From: Pseudomonas sp. L5B5
Lineage (GTDB): Bacteria > Pseudomonadota > Gammaproteobacteria > Pseudomonadales > Pseudomonadaceae
Length of the DNA stretch: 64,000 bases
Reading direction: 5' to 3'
Assembly: GCF_020520285.1 (NCBI RefSeq)
Contig: NZ_CP084742.1
Location: forward strand, 6,187,501-6,251,500
In this document: positions 26,869-34,912 of the stretch, piece after piece
Layout: every line of letters starts with the position of its first letter
Position numbering within the stretch: position 1 is the first letter of the stretch
Translations under genes and position numbers: made by a program
The notes under the pieces: model-generated
The model's input: only the letters and a program-made list of their open reading frames with translations
Told to the model about the DNA's origin: nothing
Database searches by the model: none

Positions 26869-26892
26869 AATTAAATTGCATGCAATTTAATT
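26869..26892. promoter_or_regulatory. 24-bp perfect palindrome, probable OspR operator of gpx-ospR
   Basis: The half-site AATTAAATTGCA and its exact complement TGCAATTTAATT meet without spacer. MarR/OhrR-type repressors recognise such AT-rich dyads with a TTGCAA-like core. It overlaps the -35 region of a promoter whose -10 is TACTAT (26896-26901), 36 bases before the gpx start, so binding would block transcription. The assignment to the OhrR-like protein of the same operon is inference. Confidence 0.75.
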
Positions 26893-26937
26893 GAGTACTA
26901 TTTTTATCCGTTCCTGACCTCGAGTGGAGTTGCCGCC

Positions 26938-27423
26938 ATGACTGACGCGTTGCTGACTATTCCCTGCACCACCATCAAGGGCGAACAGAAGACCCTGGCG
27001 GATTTCGCCGGCAAGGCCGTGCTGGTGGTCAATACGGCCAGCAAGTGTGGCTTCACGCCCCAGTACAAGGGGCTCGAGCAGCTGTGGCAGGCCTACAAGG
27101 ACCGAGGCCTGGTGATCCTGGGCTTTCCGTGCAACCAGTTCGGTCAGCAGGAGCCGGGTAACGAAGGGGCAATCTCGGAGTTCTGCGAACTCAACTATGG
27201 CGTGAGTTTCCCGCTGTTCAAGAAGATCGAGGTCAACGGCGCCGGGGCCCATCCGTTGTTCGTCCAATTGAAGAAGCGTGCCCCCGGGGTCCTGGGCTCC
27301 CAGGGCATCAAGTGGAACTTCACCAAGTTCCTGATCGGCCAGGACGGCAAGCTGGTCAAGCGCTTTGCCCCGACCACCAAACCCAAGGACCTGGTCGGCG
27401 AGATCGAAGCCCTGCTCAAATGA
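26938..27423 (+). CDS. gpx: Glutathione peroxidase-family thiol peroxidase
   Basis: A 161-residue Gpx-type peroxidase with a Cys active site. [16 protein letters not shown] has the peroxidatic Cys, [14 protein letters not shown] the conserved Gln and a Cys, and KWNFTKFLI the Trp/Asn of the catalytic tetrad. Bacterial Cys-Gpx proteins reduce peroxides mostly with thioredoxin. Its stop overlaps the start of an OhrR-type regulator (ATGA). In P. aeruginosa the equivalent gene is controlled by OspR. The palindrome upstream fits that. Confidence 0.93.
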   Translation: MTDALLTIPCTTIKGEQKTLADFAGKAVLVVNTASKCGFTPQYKGLEQLWQAYKDRGLVILGFPCNQFGQQEPGNEGAISEFCELNYGVSFPLFKKIEVNGAGAHPLFVQLKKRAPGVLGSQGIKWNFTKFLIGQDGKLVKRFAPTTKPKDLVGEIEALLK

Positions 27424-27881
27424 ACGACCAGCCTGGCGTATCACTGCAGCTCGACAGTCAGTTGTGCTTCAAGCTCTATGCCGCTTCGCGGGCAGTGGTG
27501 CGTGGCTACAAGCCGATGCTCGATCGCCTGGGCCTGACCTATCCGCAGTACCTGGCGATGCTGGTGTTGTGGGAGTGGCATGCGGCGCCGCCGTCCTTGC
27601 CGACGGTGAAGGCCTTGGGAGAGCGCCTGGCACTGGACTCCGGCACCTTGACGCCATTGCTCAAGCGCCTGGAGCAGTTGCACCTGGTGCAGCGTCGGCG
27701 GTCGGGGCGCGATGAGCGCGAAGTGCACCTGAGCCTGAGTGACACGGGGCTGGCCCTGCGCGAGCAGGTCGCGCCGCTCAAGGCGGCACTGTTGTGCGAG
27801 AGCGGGATCGACCTCGACAGCCTGGGCCCACTGCGCGACAGCCTCGACCAATTGCTGCAGCAGATCAGAGCTTTGTCGTAG
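27420..27881 (+). CDS. ospR: OspR/OhrR-type peroxide-sensing MarR regulator
   Basis: A 153-residue MarR-family protein, clearly a paralogue of the OhrR encoded near 6.5 kb: [26 protein letters not shown] holds the sensing Cys in the same place, then [43 protein letters not shown] and a charged wing. It should repress gpx and itself until oxidised. In P. aeruginosa OspR also affects pigment and antibiotic tolerance. It is translationally coupled to gpx. Its 3' end overlaps the stop of the convergent sagS by 17 bases. Confidence 0.88.
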   Translation: MNDQPGVSLQLDSQLCFKLYAASRAVVRGYKPMLDRLGLTYPQYLAMLVLWEWHAAPPSLPTVKALGERLALDSGTLTPLLKRLEQLHLVQRRRSGRDEREVHLSLSDTGLALREQVAPLKAALLCESGIDLDSLGPLRDSLDQLLQQIRALS

Positions 27882-30228
27882 TCGGCACCCACAGGTCCAG
27901 TAGGGCGATCAGCTCTTCGCGACGAAACGGCTTGGCCAGGTAGTCGCTCATGCCCGCGGCCCGGCAGCGCTCACGTTCCTCGGGCATGGCGTTGGCGGTC
28001 AAGGCGATGATGGGCAGGTCGGGCCAGCGCCCGCTGCGGCGAATCTGCCGGCTGGCCTCATAGCCGTCCATGACCGGCATGTTGCAGTCCATCAGGATCA
28101 GATCGAAGCTGCTGTGCTCCAGCTGATTCAGGGCCTCGGCCCCATGGACGGCCACGGTCACGGCGCACCCCAGCTTGCTCAGCATGCCCTTGGCCACGAG
28201 TTGGTTCACTGGGTTGTCTTCCACCAGCAGAATGTTCGCCCGGCGGATCTGCACCGGCATCTGTAGCTGTTCATCGTTGAGGGTAATGGGTTCGCTCTGC
28301 AGCGAACGGCGCAGCGTCTGGTACAGGGCATTGCGCGCCAGGGGCCGGGCCTGCTGCTGCAGCGGCGCCAGGGCGCTGGCCTCTTCGCTGGGCAGGAAGC
28401 TGCCGTAGGCGGTCACCAGCAGGATCGGGGCGCTGATGGCCGGACGCAGGCCGAACAGGCATTCCGGGCAGTCGGTGATCAGCAGGTCGGGATTGAGTCC
28501 GGCTAATGAATCCTCGATGTCGCAGCGCTGGTAGCTCAGGCCCCAGGCCGGCAACAGGCTCGACAGCAGCTCGGCCAGGCCGCTGCCGGTGTCGGTGATG
28601 GCGATGATCTTGCCGGATAGCCTCGGTGGTGGTGCGGCCGGAGTGTGGCAGGGCAGCGGCAGGTCGGCGCAGAACTGGCTGCCAAAGCCGACTTCGGAAC
28701 TGATGCTCAGGCGGCCGTTCATGGCTTCGCAGAGGTTGTAGGTCAATGCCAGGCCCAATCCGGTGCCGCCGTACTGGCGAGTGATCCCCGCGCCGGCCTG
28801 GGTATAGGGCTGGAAGATCTTGACCTGGGCTTCCTGGGCGATGCCGATGCCGGTATCGCAGATCTCGATGCGCACCCCGTCGGCCTGGGTCCTCAAGCGC
28901 ACATCGACTCGGCCGAAGCGGGTGAACTTGAGCGCGTTGGACAGCAGGTTGCTGACGATCTGCCGGACCCGGGTCGGGTCGCCCAGCACCAGGGCCGGGA
29001 AGTCCGGGGCAATCAGGCAGGTGAGCTCGACGCTGGCGGCAGCATTCTGCGACAGCAGGTTGGCGGTGTCTTCCACCAGTACCCCGAGGTCGAAGGGGAT
29101 GCGCTCGAGTTCCAGTTGCCCGGCGTCGAACTTGGACATATCCAGGATGTCGTTGAGCAGCTCCACCAGCACTTTGCCGGAGTCATGGGCGATGGACAGC
29201 TGCTGGCGCTGCTCGGGGTTCAGCGGGCTGTCCAGGGACAGGGCGATCATGCCCAGCAGGCCATTGAGCGGTGTGCGGATCTCGTGGCTCATGTTGGCCA
29301 GGAACGCCGCGCGGGCCTGGGCCATGTCCAGGGCCGTGCGTCGAGCGGCTTCCAGCTCCTCGTTGGACTGGCTGAGCCGGGCATTGCTGGCCTTGAGCTC
29401 GGTCGTGCGGGCCGACACGATGCTTTCCAGTTGCCCGAGGTATTCGGTCAGGCGGTTCTCGGCGTTGCGCCGTTGCTGGATCTCGGTGGCCATCACCTCG
29501 AACTGCTGGTTGGCCACCTTGACCAGTACCCCGACCTCGTCGTTCTCGTGCCCATGGGGAAAGTCCAGCTTGGTCTGCTGCGGGCCACGGGGGTCACGGC
29601 TGCTGAGCTCGCGGATCACCTCCACCAGGGGCTTGGTCAGCATCACGTAGAACAGCCCGAGGAGAATCCCGGTCAGGATCAGGCTGCGGACGAAGCCGTT
29701 GAGCAGGGTCACCTCGGCGCGCCGCAGGAAACGGCTGCCGAAGGCATAGGTGTCGACATCCAGGTGCAGGGTGCCGAGGGATTCCTCCGGCAGGTGGCTG
29801 AGGTACAGGCGGTCCTCGAATTGCCGGTCGGCGCCGAACAGGAAGTCACTGATGGCCCGATAGCGGCTCTGCAGCGGCGGGCGCTCGACGTTGGCCAGCA
29901 GGGTATTGTTGTTGTCGATCAGTTGCGCGCGAATGATTGCCGGGGAGCGCAGCAGGCCGAGGGTCAGTTCCTGGGCCAGTTCGGAGTCGATGTTGTAGGC
30001 GATACGTGAAGCCGGGTTATGGCTGATTTCCAGCAGCGAGTGGATTTCACGATTGATGGAGGCGTCTTCGCTGGCATAATCGATACCGATTTGCACCAGA
30101 CTGAGCGCGGTCCCCAGAATGAAACCCACCAACACGGTGAGCCGGGCCTGTTTATAGGACAGGCGGTTGGTGAACTTGATATCCATGGGGGGTTGAACCA
30201 CTTTCGTTTCCCTTCGCTGCGCAAGCAT
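27865..30228 (-). CDS. sagS: Hybrid sensor kinase SagS
   Basis: A 787-residue inner-membrane hybrid kinase. Two transmembrane helices (about 30-52 and 180-200) enclose a periplasmic HmsP-like sensor part; then HAMP-like and coiled-coil segments, HisKA with H315 in FLANMSHEIRTPLN, HATPase (NALKF, DTGIG, GGTGLGLAL) and a receiver with D714 in LILMDCNMPVMDG. SagS of P. aeruginosa passes phosphate to HptB and acts with BfiSR to govern attachment and biofilm tolerance. The long start is taken because PAO1 SagS, as I recall, has 786 residues with its Asp at 713; MDIKFTNR at 30186 is the alternative. Confidence 0.88.
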   Translation of the reverse strand: MLAQRRETKVVQPPMDIKFTNRLSYKQARLTVLVGFILGTALSLVQIGIDYASEDASINREIHSLLEISHNPASRIAYNIDSELAQELTLGLLRSPAIIRAQLIDNNNTLLANVERPPLQSRYRAISDFLFGADRQFEDRLYLSHLPEESLGTLHLDVDTYAFGSRFLRRAEVTLLNGFVRSLILTGILLGLFYVMLTKPLVEVIRELSSRDPRGPQQTKLDFPHGHENDEVGVLVKVANQQFEVMATEIQQRRNAENRLTEYLGQLESIVSARTTELKASNARLSQSNEELEAARRTALDMAQARAAFLANMSHEIRTPLNGLLGMIALSLDSPLNPEQRQQLSIAHDSGKVLVELLNDILDMSKFDAGQLELERIPFDLGVLVEDTANLLSQNAAASVELTCLIAPDFPALVLGDPTRVRQIVSNLLSNALKFTRFGRVDVRLRTQADGVRIEICDTGIGIAQEAQVKIFQPYTQAGAGITRQYGGTGLGLALTYNLCEAMNGRLSISSEVGFGSQFCADLPLPCHTPAAPPPRLSGKIIAITDTGSGLAELLSSLLPAWGLSYQRCDIEDSLAGLNPDLLITDCPECLFGLRPAISAPILLVTAYGSFLPSEEASALAPLQQQARPLARNALYQTLRRSLQSEPITLNDEQLQMPVQIRRANILLVEDNPVNQLVAKGMLSKLGCAVTVAVHGAEALNQLEHSSFDLILMDCNMPVMDGYEASRQIRRSGRWPDLPIIALTANAMPEERERCRAAGMSDYLAKPFRREELIALLDLWVPTTTKL

Positions 30229-30352
30229 AGCTGATCATCTTGAATTACCGGCCTGGGCTGGCAGCAGTTGACTGGGCCTGTAGACCCCTTGATCAGGACT
30301 GCGTTTCGTCTGTGTGCCGCATCATTACCTTGAACGTGCCTGAGGAAAAGTC

Positions 30353-31243
30353 GTGGATGCCCGATTGAATGCATTTCTTGAACGCGCCGATGCGGTCCTG
30401 GCCCGTCTCGAGCCGCTGTTGCCCACCCCGCGCCAAGCCATCGACTGGAACCAGTGCCTGGCTGCCCGCTGGCAACGTGAAGGTCGCAGCGGCTTCCTGC
30501 TGCCCCTGGACGTTAGCCTGGACATGCGCCTGAGCGATTTGATCGGGGTCGACAAGCAGCGTGAGCAACTGGCACGCAACACCCAGCAGTTCCTCGACGG
30601 CCTGCCGGCCAACCATGCCTTGCTCTGGGGCTCGCGCGGCACGGGAAAATCTTCCCTGGTCCGGGCTCTGTTGGCCGAGCACGCCAAGGGCGGCCTGCGC
30701 CTGATCGAGATCGAGCGCGATCACCTGGCGGACTTGCCACGGGTGGTGGAGCAACTGGTCAAGTTGCCCCAGCGTTTCGTGCTGTTCTGTGACGATCTGT
30801 CCTTCGAGTCCGGCGAGGGCGACTACCGGGTGCTCAAGAGCGTGCTCGACGGCTCCCTGGAGCAGGCACCTGAGAATGTGCTGCTGTACGCCACCTCCAA
30901 CCGCCGGCACCTGGTACCGGAAAAGGAAAGCGACAACGAGAACTGGAAGCGCGTCGACGGCGAGCTGCACCCCAGCGAGGCAGTGGAAGACAAGATTGCC
31001 TTGTCGGACCGCTTCGGCCTGTGGTTGTCGTTCTATCCCTTCACTCAGGAACACTTTCTCAACGTGGTCGAGCACTGGATCGGCGAGTTGGCGCGCAAGG
31101 CCGGCTTGCAATGGCAGCGCGACGAAGCCCTGGACATCCTGGCGGTGCGCTGGGCCACCGGTCGCGGCAACCGCAATGGTCGTTGCGCTTATCAATTCGC
31201 CCGTTACTGGGTGGGCCTGCAGTTGCTGGAGCAAAAAGCATGA
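30353..31243 (+). CDS. DUF815 P-loop ATPase
   Basis: A 296-residue AAA-like protein of family DUF815 (PF05673). Walker A is GSRGTGKSSL (about 99-108), Walker B is RFVLFCDDLSFE, followed by LLYATSNRRHL (sensor region), DRFGLWLSFYPF and a C-terminal ATGRGNRNGRCAYQFARYW. The role is unknown; members are soluble ATPases found beside varied partners. The start is GTG in front of the MDARL region. It is coupled (ATGA) to the next gene, a methionine sulfoxide reductase. Confidence 0.85.
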   Translation: MDARLNAFLERADAVLARLEPLLPTPRQAIDWNQCLAARWQREGRSGFLLPLDVSLDMRLSDLIGVDKQREQLARNTQQFLDGLPANHALLWGSRGTGKSSLVRALLAEHAKGGLRLIEIERDHLADLPRVVEQLVKLPQRFVLFCDDLSFESGEGDYRVLKSVLDGSLEQAPENVLLYATSNRRHLVPEKESDNENWKRVDGELHPSEAVEDKIALSDRFGLWLSFYPFTQEHFLNVVEHWIGELARKAGLQWQRDEALDILAVRWATGRGNRNGRCAYQFARYWVGLQLLEQKA

Positions 31244-31722
31244 TCGATCTGAAAAGCACCGGCCAGGGCCTGGACGGTTACGGGCTGTTGTGTGCCCAGC
31301 TGGAGTCGCTGCTGGCCGATGAGCGCGATTTCATCGCCAACGCGGCACAGTTCTCGGCCTTCCTGTTCAGCCAGCTCGAGGACCTGAACTGGGCGGGTTT
31401 CTACCTCAACCGCAACCAGGAACTGGTGCTTGGCCCGTTCCAGGGGCAGATCGCCTGCGTGCGCATTCCCTTTGGTCGGGGCGTTTGCGGCACCGCAGCA
31501 GCGACGCAGCAGACCCAGCGAGTGGAGGATGTGCATGCCTTCGCCGGGCACATCGCCTGCGACAGCGCCTCCAACAGTGAACTGGTGGTACCGCTGGTCA
31601 AGGACGGCCAACTGATCGGCGTGCTTGACCTGGATAGCCCGAAGCTGGCGCGCTTTGGCGTCGAGGACCAGGCCGGCATCGAGCGCCTGGCGCAGATATT
31701 CCTGGACGCCAGCGACTGCTGA
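31240..31722 (+). CDS. GAF-type free methionine-(R)-sulfoxide reductase
   Basis: A 160-residue single GAF domain. The run LNWAGFYL..., GPFQGQIACVRIPFGRGVCGTAA and HIACDSASNSELVVPL contains the three cysteines (in IAC, GVC and HIAC) that define fRMsr enzymes such as E. coli YebR/MsrC. They reduce free methionine R-sulfoxide with thioredoxin. With MsrB and Gpx nearby this adds to the redox repair set. It overlaps the ATPase gene by four bases. Confidence 0.9.
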   Translation: MIDLKSTGQGLDGYGLLCAQLESLLADERDFIANAAQFSAFLFSQLEDLNWAGFYLNRNQELVLGPFQGQIACVRIPFGRGVCGTAAATQQTQRVEDVHAFAGHIACDSASNSELVVPLVKDGQLIGVLDLDSPKLARFGVEDQAGIERLAQIFLDASDC

Positions 31723-31726
31723 GTCG

Positions 31727-34675
31727 TCAGCCGGCCAACCCGGCCTTGCCCAGCAAGGCCGCCTGATCCACTGAATCGATCTGCTGCGGCGTGAGGAAGC
31801 GTTCGGCGTACTGCTGATAGATCCGCTGTCGAATGAACAGCTCGAACAGCTGCGGATCGATATGGGCGTCCCGGCACATCATGGCCATGATGTTCAGTGC
31901 CTCGCTCAGGGTCTTGCCCTTCTTGTAGGGGCGATCCGCAGCGGTGAGGGCCTCGAAGATATCGGCGATGGCCATCATCCTGGCCGGCAGGCTCATCTGC
32001 TCGCGCTTGAGCTGGCGCGGATAACCACTGCCGTCCATTTTTTCGTGATGGCCACCGGCGATCTCCGCCACGTTCTGCAAATGGCTGGGGAAGGGCAGGT
32101 GCTCGAGCATGATGATGGTCTGCACGATGTGGTGGTTGATCACATAGCGCTCCTCGGCGGTCAGGGTGCCCCGGGGAATGCTCAGGTTGTACAGCTCGCC
32201 GCGGTTGTATTTATGGAGCGGCACCTGGAGCTTGAACCCCCAGGGATTGTCCGCGGCCAGAACCTCCGAGCTGTCGCGTTCGAGCAAGTGGTCGGCCCTG
32301 TCATCCAGCAGCGGTTCCATGACCGGCAGGCTGGGCACTGGCGTGCGCTCCATGCGCTGGCTCTCGGCCCAGGACACCCCCAGGCGATTGTCCAGGGTAC
32401 GGCTCCAGGTGCGCAGGGCAATACGCTGCAGACGCTGCTGGTCGGCCTCGGCCATGAACTCCGCCCCCAGGTTGCAGCGGGCGACGAAGGCGAAGTCCTC
32501 GTCCAGCTCTTGCAGGCGTGCATCGCGCTCGCTGGCCAGGGGGGCTTCCTTGGAGCCCAGGGCCAGGGCTTTCCAATAGTCGATCCAGGCATCGCGCTTG
32601 AGCACTTCGAAGCGGGTACGGACTTCATGGATCCGATCGTTCAGGGTTTCCAGCTTGGTGGCCTTGTCCACCACGTACTCGGGTGTGGTGACCTTGCCGC
32701 AGTCGTGCAGCCAGGCGGCCACATGCAGGGCTTCCCAATCATCCTCGCTGGGCTGGTAGTGGGCGAATGCCGGCTCCTGGCTGGCTGCGGCGGCTTCGGC
32801 CAGCATCAGCGCCAGCGCCGGCACGCGCTGGCAATGTCCGCCGGTGTAGGGGCTCTTGGCGTCGATGGCGCCTGCCAGCAGCTGGATGAAGGCGTCCAGC
32901 AACTGCTTCTGCTTGTCCTGCAGGCGCTGGCTTTCGATGCACAGCGCAGCAGTGGCGGATACCGCCTGGATGAAGGCAATGCGGTCCGGGCTGAGCTTGT
33001 CCAGGTCCGCCTCGGTGCCACTGTCCACCAGGAACAGCAGGAGCATGCCCACCGTTTCGTGGTGTCGGTTGCGCAGGCGAATCCCCACCAGATGGGTGCG
33101 GGGGCTGTCCAGGACGAGCAGTATCCGCTGCAGGCGGCCTGCCTGTTCGAAGCCCAGGGTGGTGACCACGGTGTCGTGGTCGGCCAGCTGGCGCAGCCAG
33201 TCCGGATTGTGCGGGGCGGCCAGGTCCTGGGTGGCAATATCGAACGACGCCAGGTCTTGAGGCTGGCCATCGATGATCAGCCCGTGGGGCTCCAGGCGCG
33301 ATCCCTTGTTTTCGCTGAGGTAGATCAGACCTGCCTGGGCCTGGGCGATCTTCACGGTTTCGAACAGCACCCGTTGCAGCAGCGGGTCGAAGCGGGTCTG
33401 CTCGGACAGGCTGGCATTGATTTCGAAAAAACTGGCCAGGGTGCTTTTCATCCGGGCCATGGACACGCTCAGCTGGTCCACCTCCAGCACTGGCGAGCGA
33501 CGTGATGCCGGGTAATGGAAGTCGAAGCTGCGGATGGCATCGGCTTCCTGCACCAGGGTGCGCAGCGGGCGGACCAGGATGCGCGAGATCAGCCAGCCCA
33601 GGGGCAGGCACAACAGCAAGGTGGTCAGGGTAATCAGTGCACCTTGCCAGCGCAGGCGGTAGGCATCGGCCAGCAACTCATCCTCGGGTACCAGCATGTC
33701 CAGTTGCAGCCCGCCGGGACCGCCTTCGGCAATATGGCTGCTGGCCACGATCCAGCTGCGGCCCTGAGCCTGCAAATGGCCATTTACGATCCGGCCTTGC
33801 AACAGGGCATCGAGTGCCGGGGTTAGGTCGCTAGCCTTGATCAGGCGCGCGGAGCGTTGCTCCAGCAACAGCCTGTGGCTATCGGGATAGGCCACGACGT
33901 TGCCCTGGTCATCCAGCAGGGCAATTTCGGTGGCGGGGGTGACCCGATGCTTGGCCAGGGTCGAGGACAGCTGTTCCAGGGTCAGGTCGGCGGCGATGAC
34001 TGCCATCTTGCCGCTGCTGCGGGCCAGGGTGGTGCCGACGTTGAGGGTGGAATAGAACACGTAGGGCCGGGTGGTGATCTGGTCGGCATTGCCCCGGGCA
34101 TTGGCAAACCAGTCGCGGGCCCGCGGGTCGTAGCGTTCGTCGGCGTGTTCCAGGCGCCCGAGCAGTACCAGCCCGGCGTCATAGAACAGGGATTGGGAGC
34201 GGACCTTGCCGGTGTCGGCTTCGCGCTCGATGCTCCACACCTCATAGGCGCTGTTCGCCGGTGCCTGGCGCTTGTTCCTGAGTTGGACGTCGCGCAGGGG
34301 ACGCACCATGAAGAAGTCGCCATTGGCATACCCCAGGTACAGCGAAGCCAGGTCCGGGTTGTCCTGCAATGCCTGGCTGAAGGGCCTGAGCAGGGTCAGG
34401 CGTTGCACCAGGTCCGGTGCCTGGGCCTCGGGGCTGCCCGCCAGCAGGCTCAGCAAGTGGCGAATGGGTTCGTAAGTGGATTTGAGGTCGCCGCGCACAT
34501 CCTGCTCGATGCGCTGGAAGAGCTTTTCGCTGCTGTCCAGGATGATGCGGGTGGTGGCGTGGTAGTTGTAGATGCCCAGTACTATCCCGGTCAGGAGCAG
34601 CAGCAGGGTGAACATTGCGCTGATATGGATATGAAGAGGGAAGCGGCGCTGTGCGGGCAAGGGCGTGCTCGGCAT
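31727..34675 (-). CDS. Membrane HD-GYP protein (putative c-di-GMP phosphodiesterase) with large insert
   Basis: A 982-residue protein: transmembrane helix (about 18-36), periplasmic double-Cache-like sensor (to about 330), second helix with HAMP-type segment, GAF-like domain (about 440-580), then HD-GYP. The HD motif is AAWLHDCGKVTTPEYV near residue 655 and the signature HHEKMDGSGYP near 877, with LPARMMAIADIFEALTAADRPYKKG after it. HD-GYP enzymes hydrolyse c-di-GMP to GMP or pGpG. About 150 residues more than usual lie between HD and HHE...GYP. All main metal residues are visible, so activity is plausible. Confidence 0.88.
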   Translation of the reverse strand: MPSTPLPAQRRFPLHIHISAMFTLLLLLTGIVLGIYNYHATTRIILDSSEKLFQRIEQDVRGDLKSTYEPIRHLLSLLAGSPEAQAPDLVQRLTLLRPFSQALQDNPDLASLYLGYANGDFFMVRPLRDVQLRNKRQAPANSAYEVWSIEREADTGKVRSQSLFYDAGLVLLGRLEHADERYDPRARDWFANARGNADQITTRPYVFYSTLNVGTTLARSSGKMAVIAADLTLEQLSSTLAKHRVTPATEIALLDDQGNVVAYPDSHRLLLEQRSARLIKASDLTPALDALLQGRIVNGHLQAQGRSWIVASSHIAEGGPGGLQLDMLVPEDELLADAYRLRWQGALITLTTLLLCLPLGWLISRILVRPLRTLVQEADAIRSFDFHYPASRRSPVLEVDQLSVSMARMKSTLASFFEINASLSEQTRFDPLLQRVLFETVKIAQAQAGLIYLSENKGSRLEPHGLIIDGQPQDLASFDIATQDLAAPHNPDWLRQLADHDTVVTTLGFEQAGRLQRILLVLDSPRTHLVGIRLRNRHHETVGMLLLFLVDSGTEADLDKLSPDRIAFIQAVSATAALCIESQRLQDKQKQLLDAFIQLLAGAIDAKSPYTGGHCQRVPALALMLAEAAAASQEPAFAHYQPSEDDWEALHVAAWLHDCGKVTTPEYVVDKATKLETLNDRIHEVRTRFEVLKRDAWIDYWKALALGSKEAPLASERDARLQELDEDFAFVARCNLGAEFMAEADQQRLQRIALRTWSRTLDNRLGVSWAESQRMERTPVPSLPVMEPLLDDRADHLLERDSSEVLAADNPWGFKLQVPLHKYNRGELYNLSIPRGTLTAEERYVINHHIVQTIIMLEHLPFPSHLQNVAEIAGGHHEKMDGSGYPRQLKREQMSLPARMMAIADIFEALTAADRPYKKGKTLSEALNIMAMMCRDAHIDPQLFELFIRQRIYQQYAERFLTPQQIDSVDQAALLGKAGLAG

Positions 34676-34912
34676 TCCATTTCTCTCCAGGGGCGCATCG
34701 GGCGGGGCTCAGAAACCAAGCATAGTTAAGGCAGCCGTTCCTGCCTCGGTCTTGCCCGGGGCTAGTGGGCGTCGACTCATTCGCAGGTGTGCGCTTCATG
34801 GATGCGGGTCACGGCGAAGAATACTGGCCTTTTGATATCTTTCTGGCAAGAGGGTGAAGCGACAGGCGACCGCCAGTTCGTGGCGGCCGTGATGTGCGGG
34901 TGGAGTCTGGAG

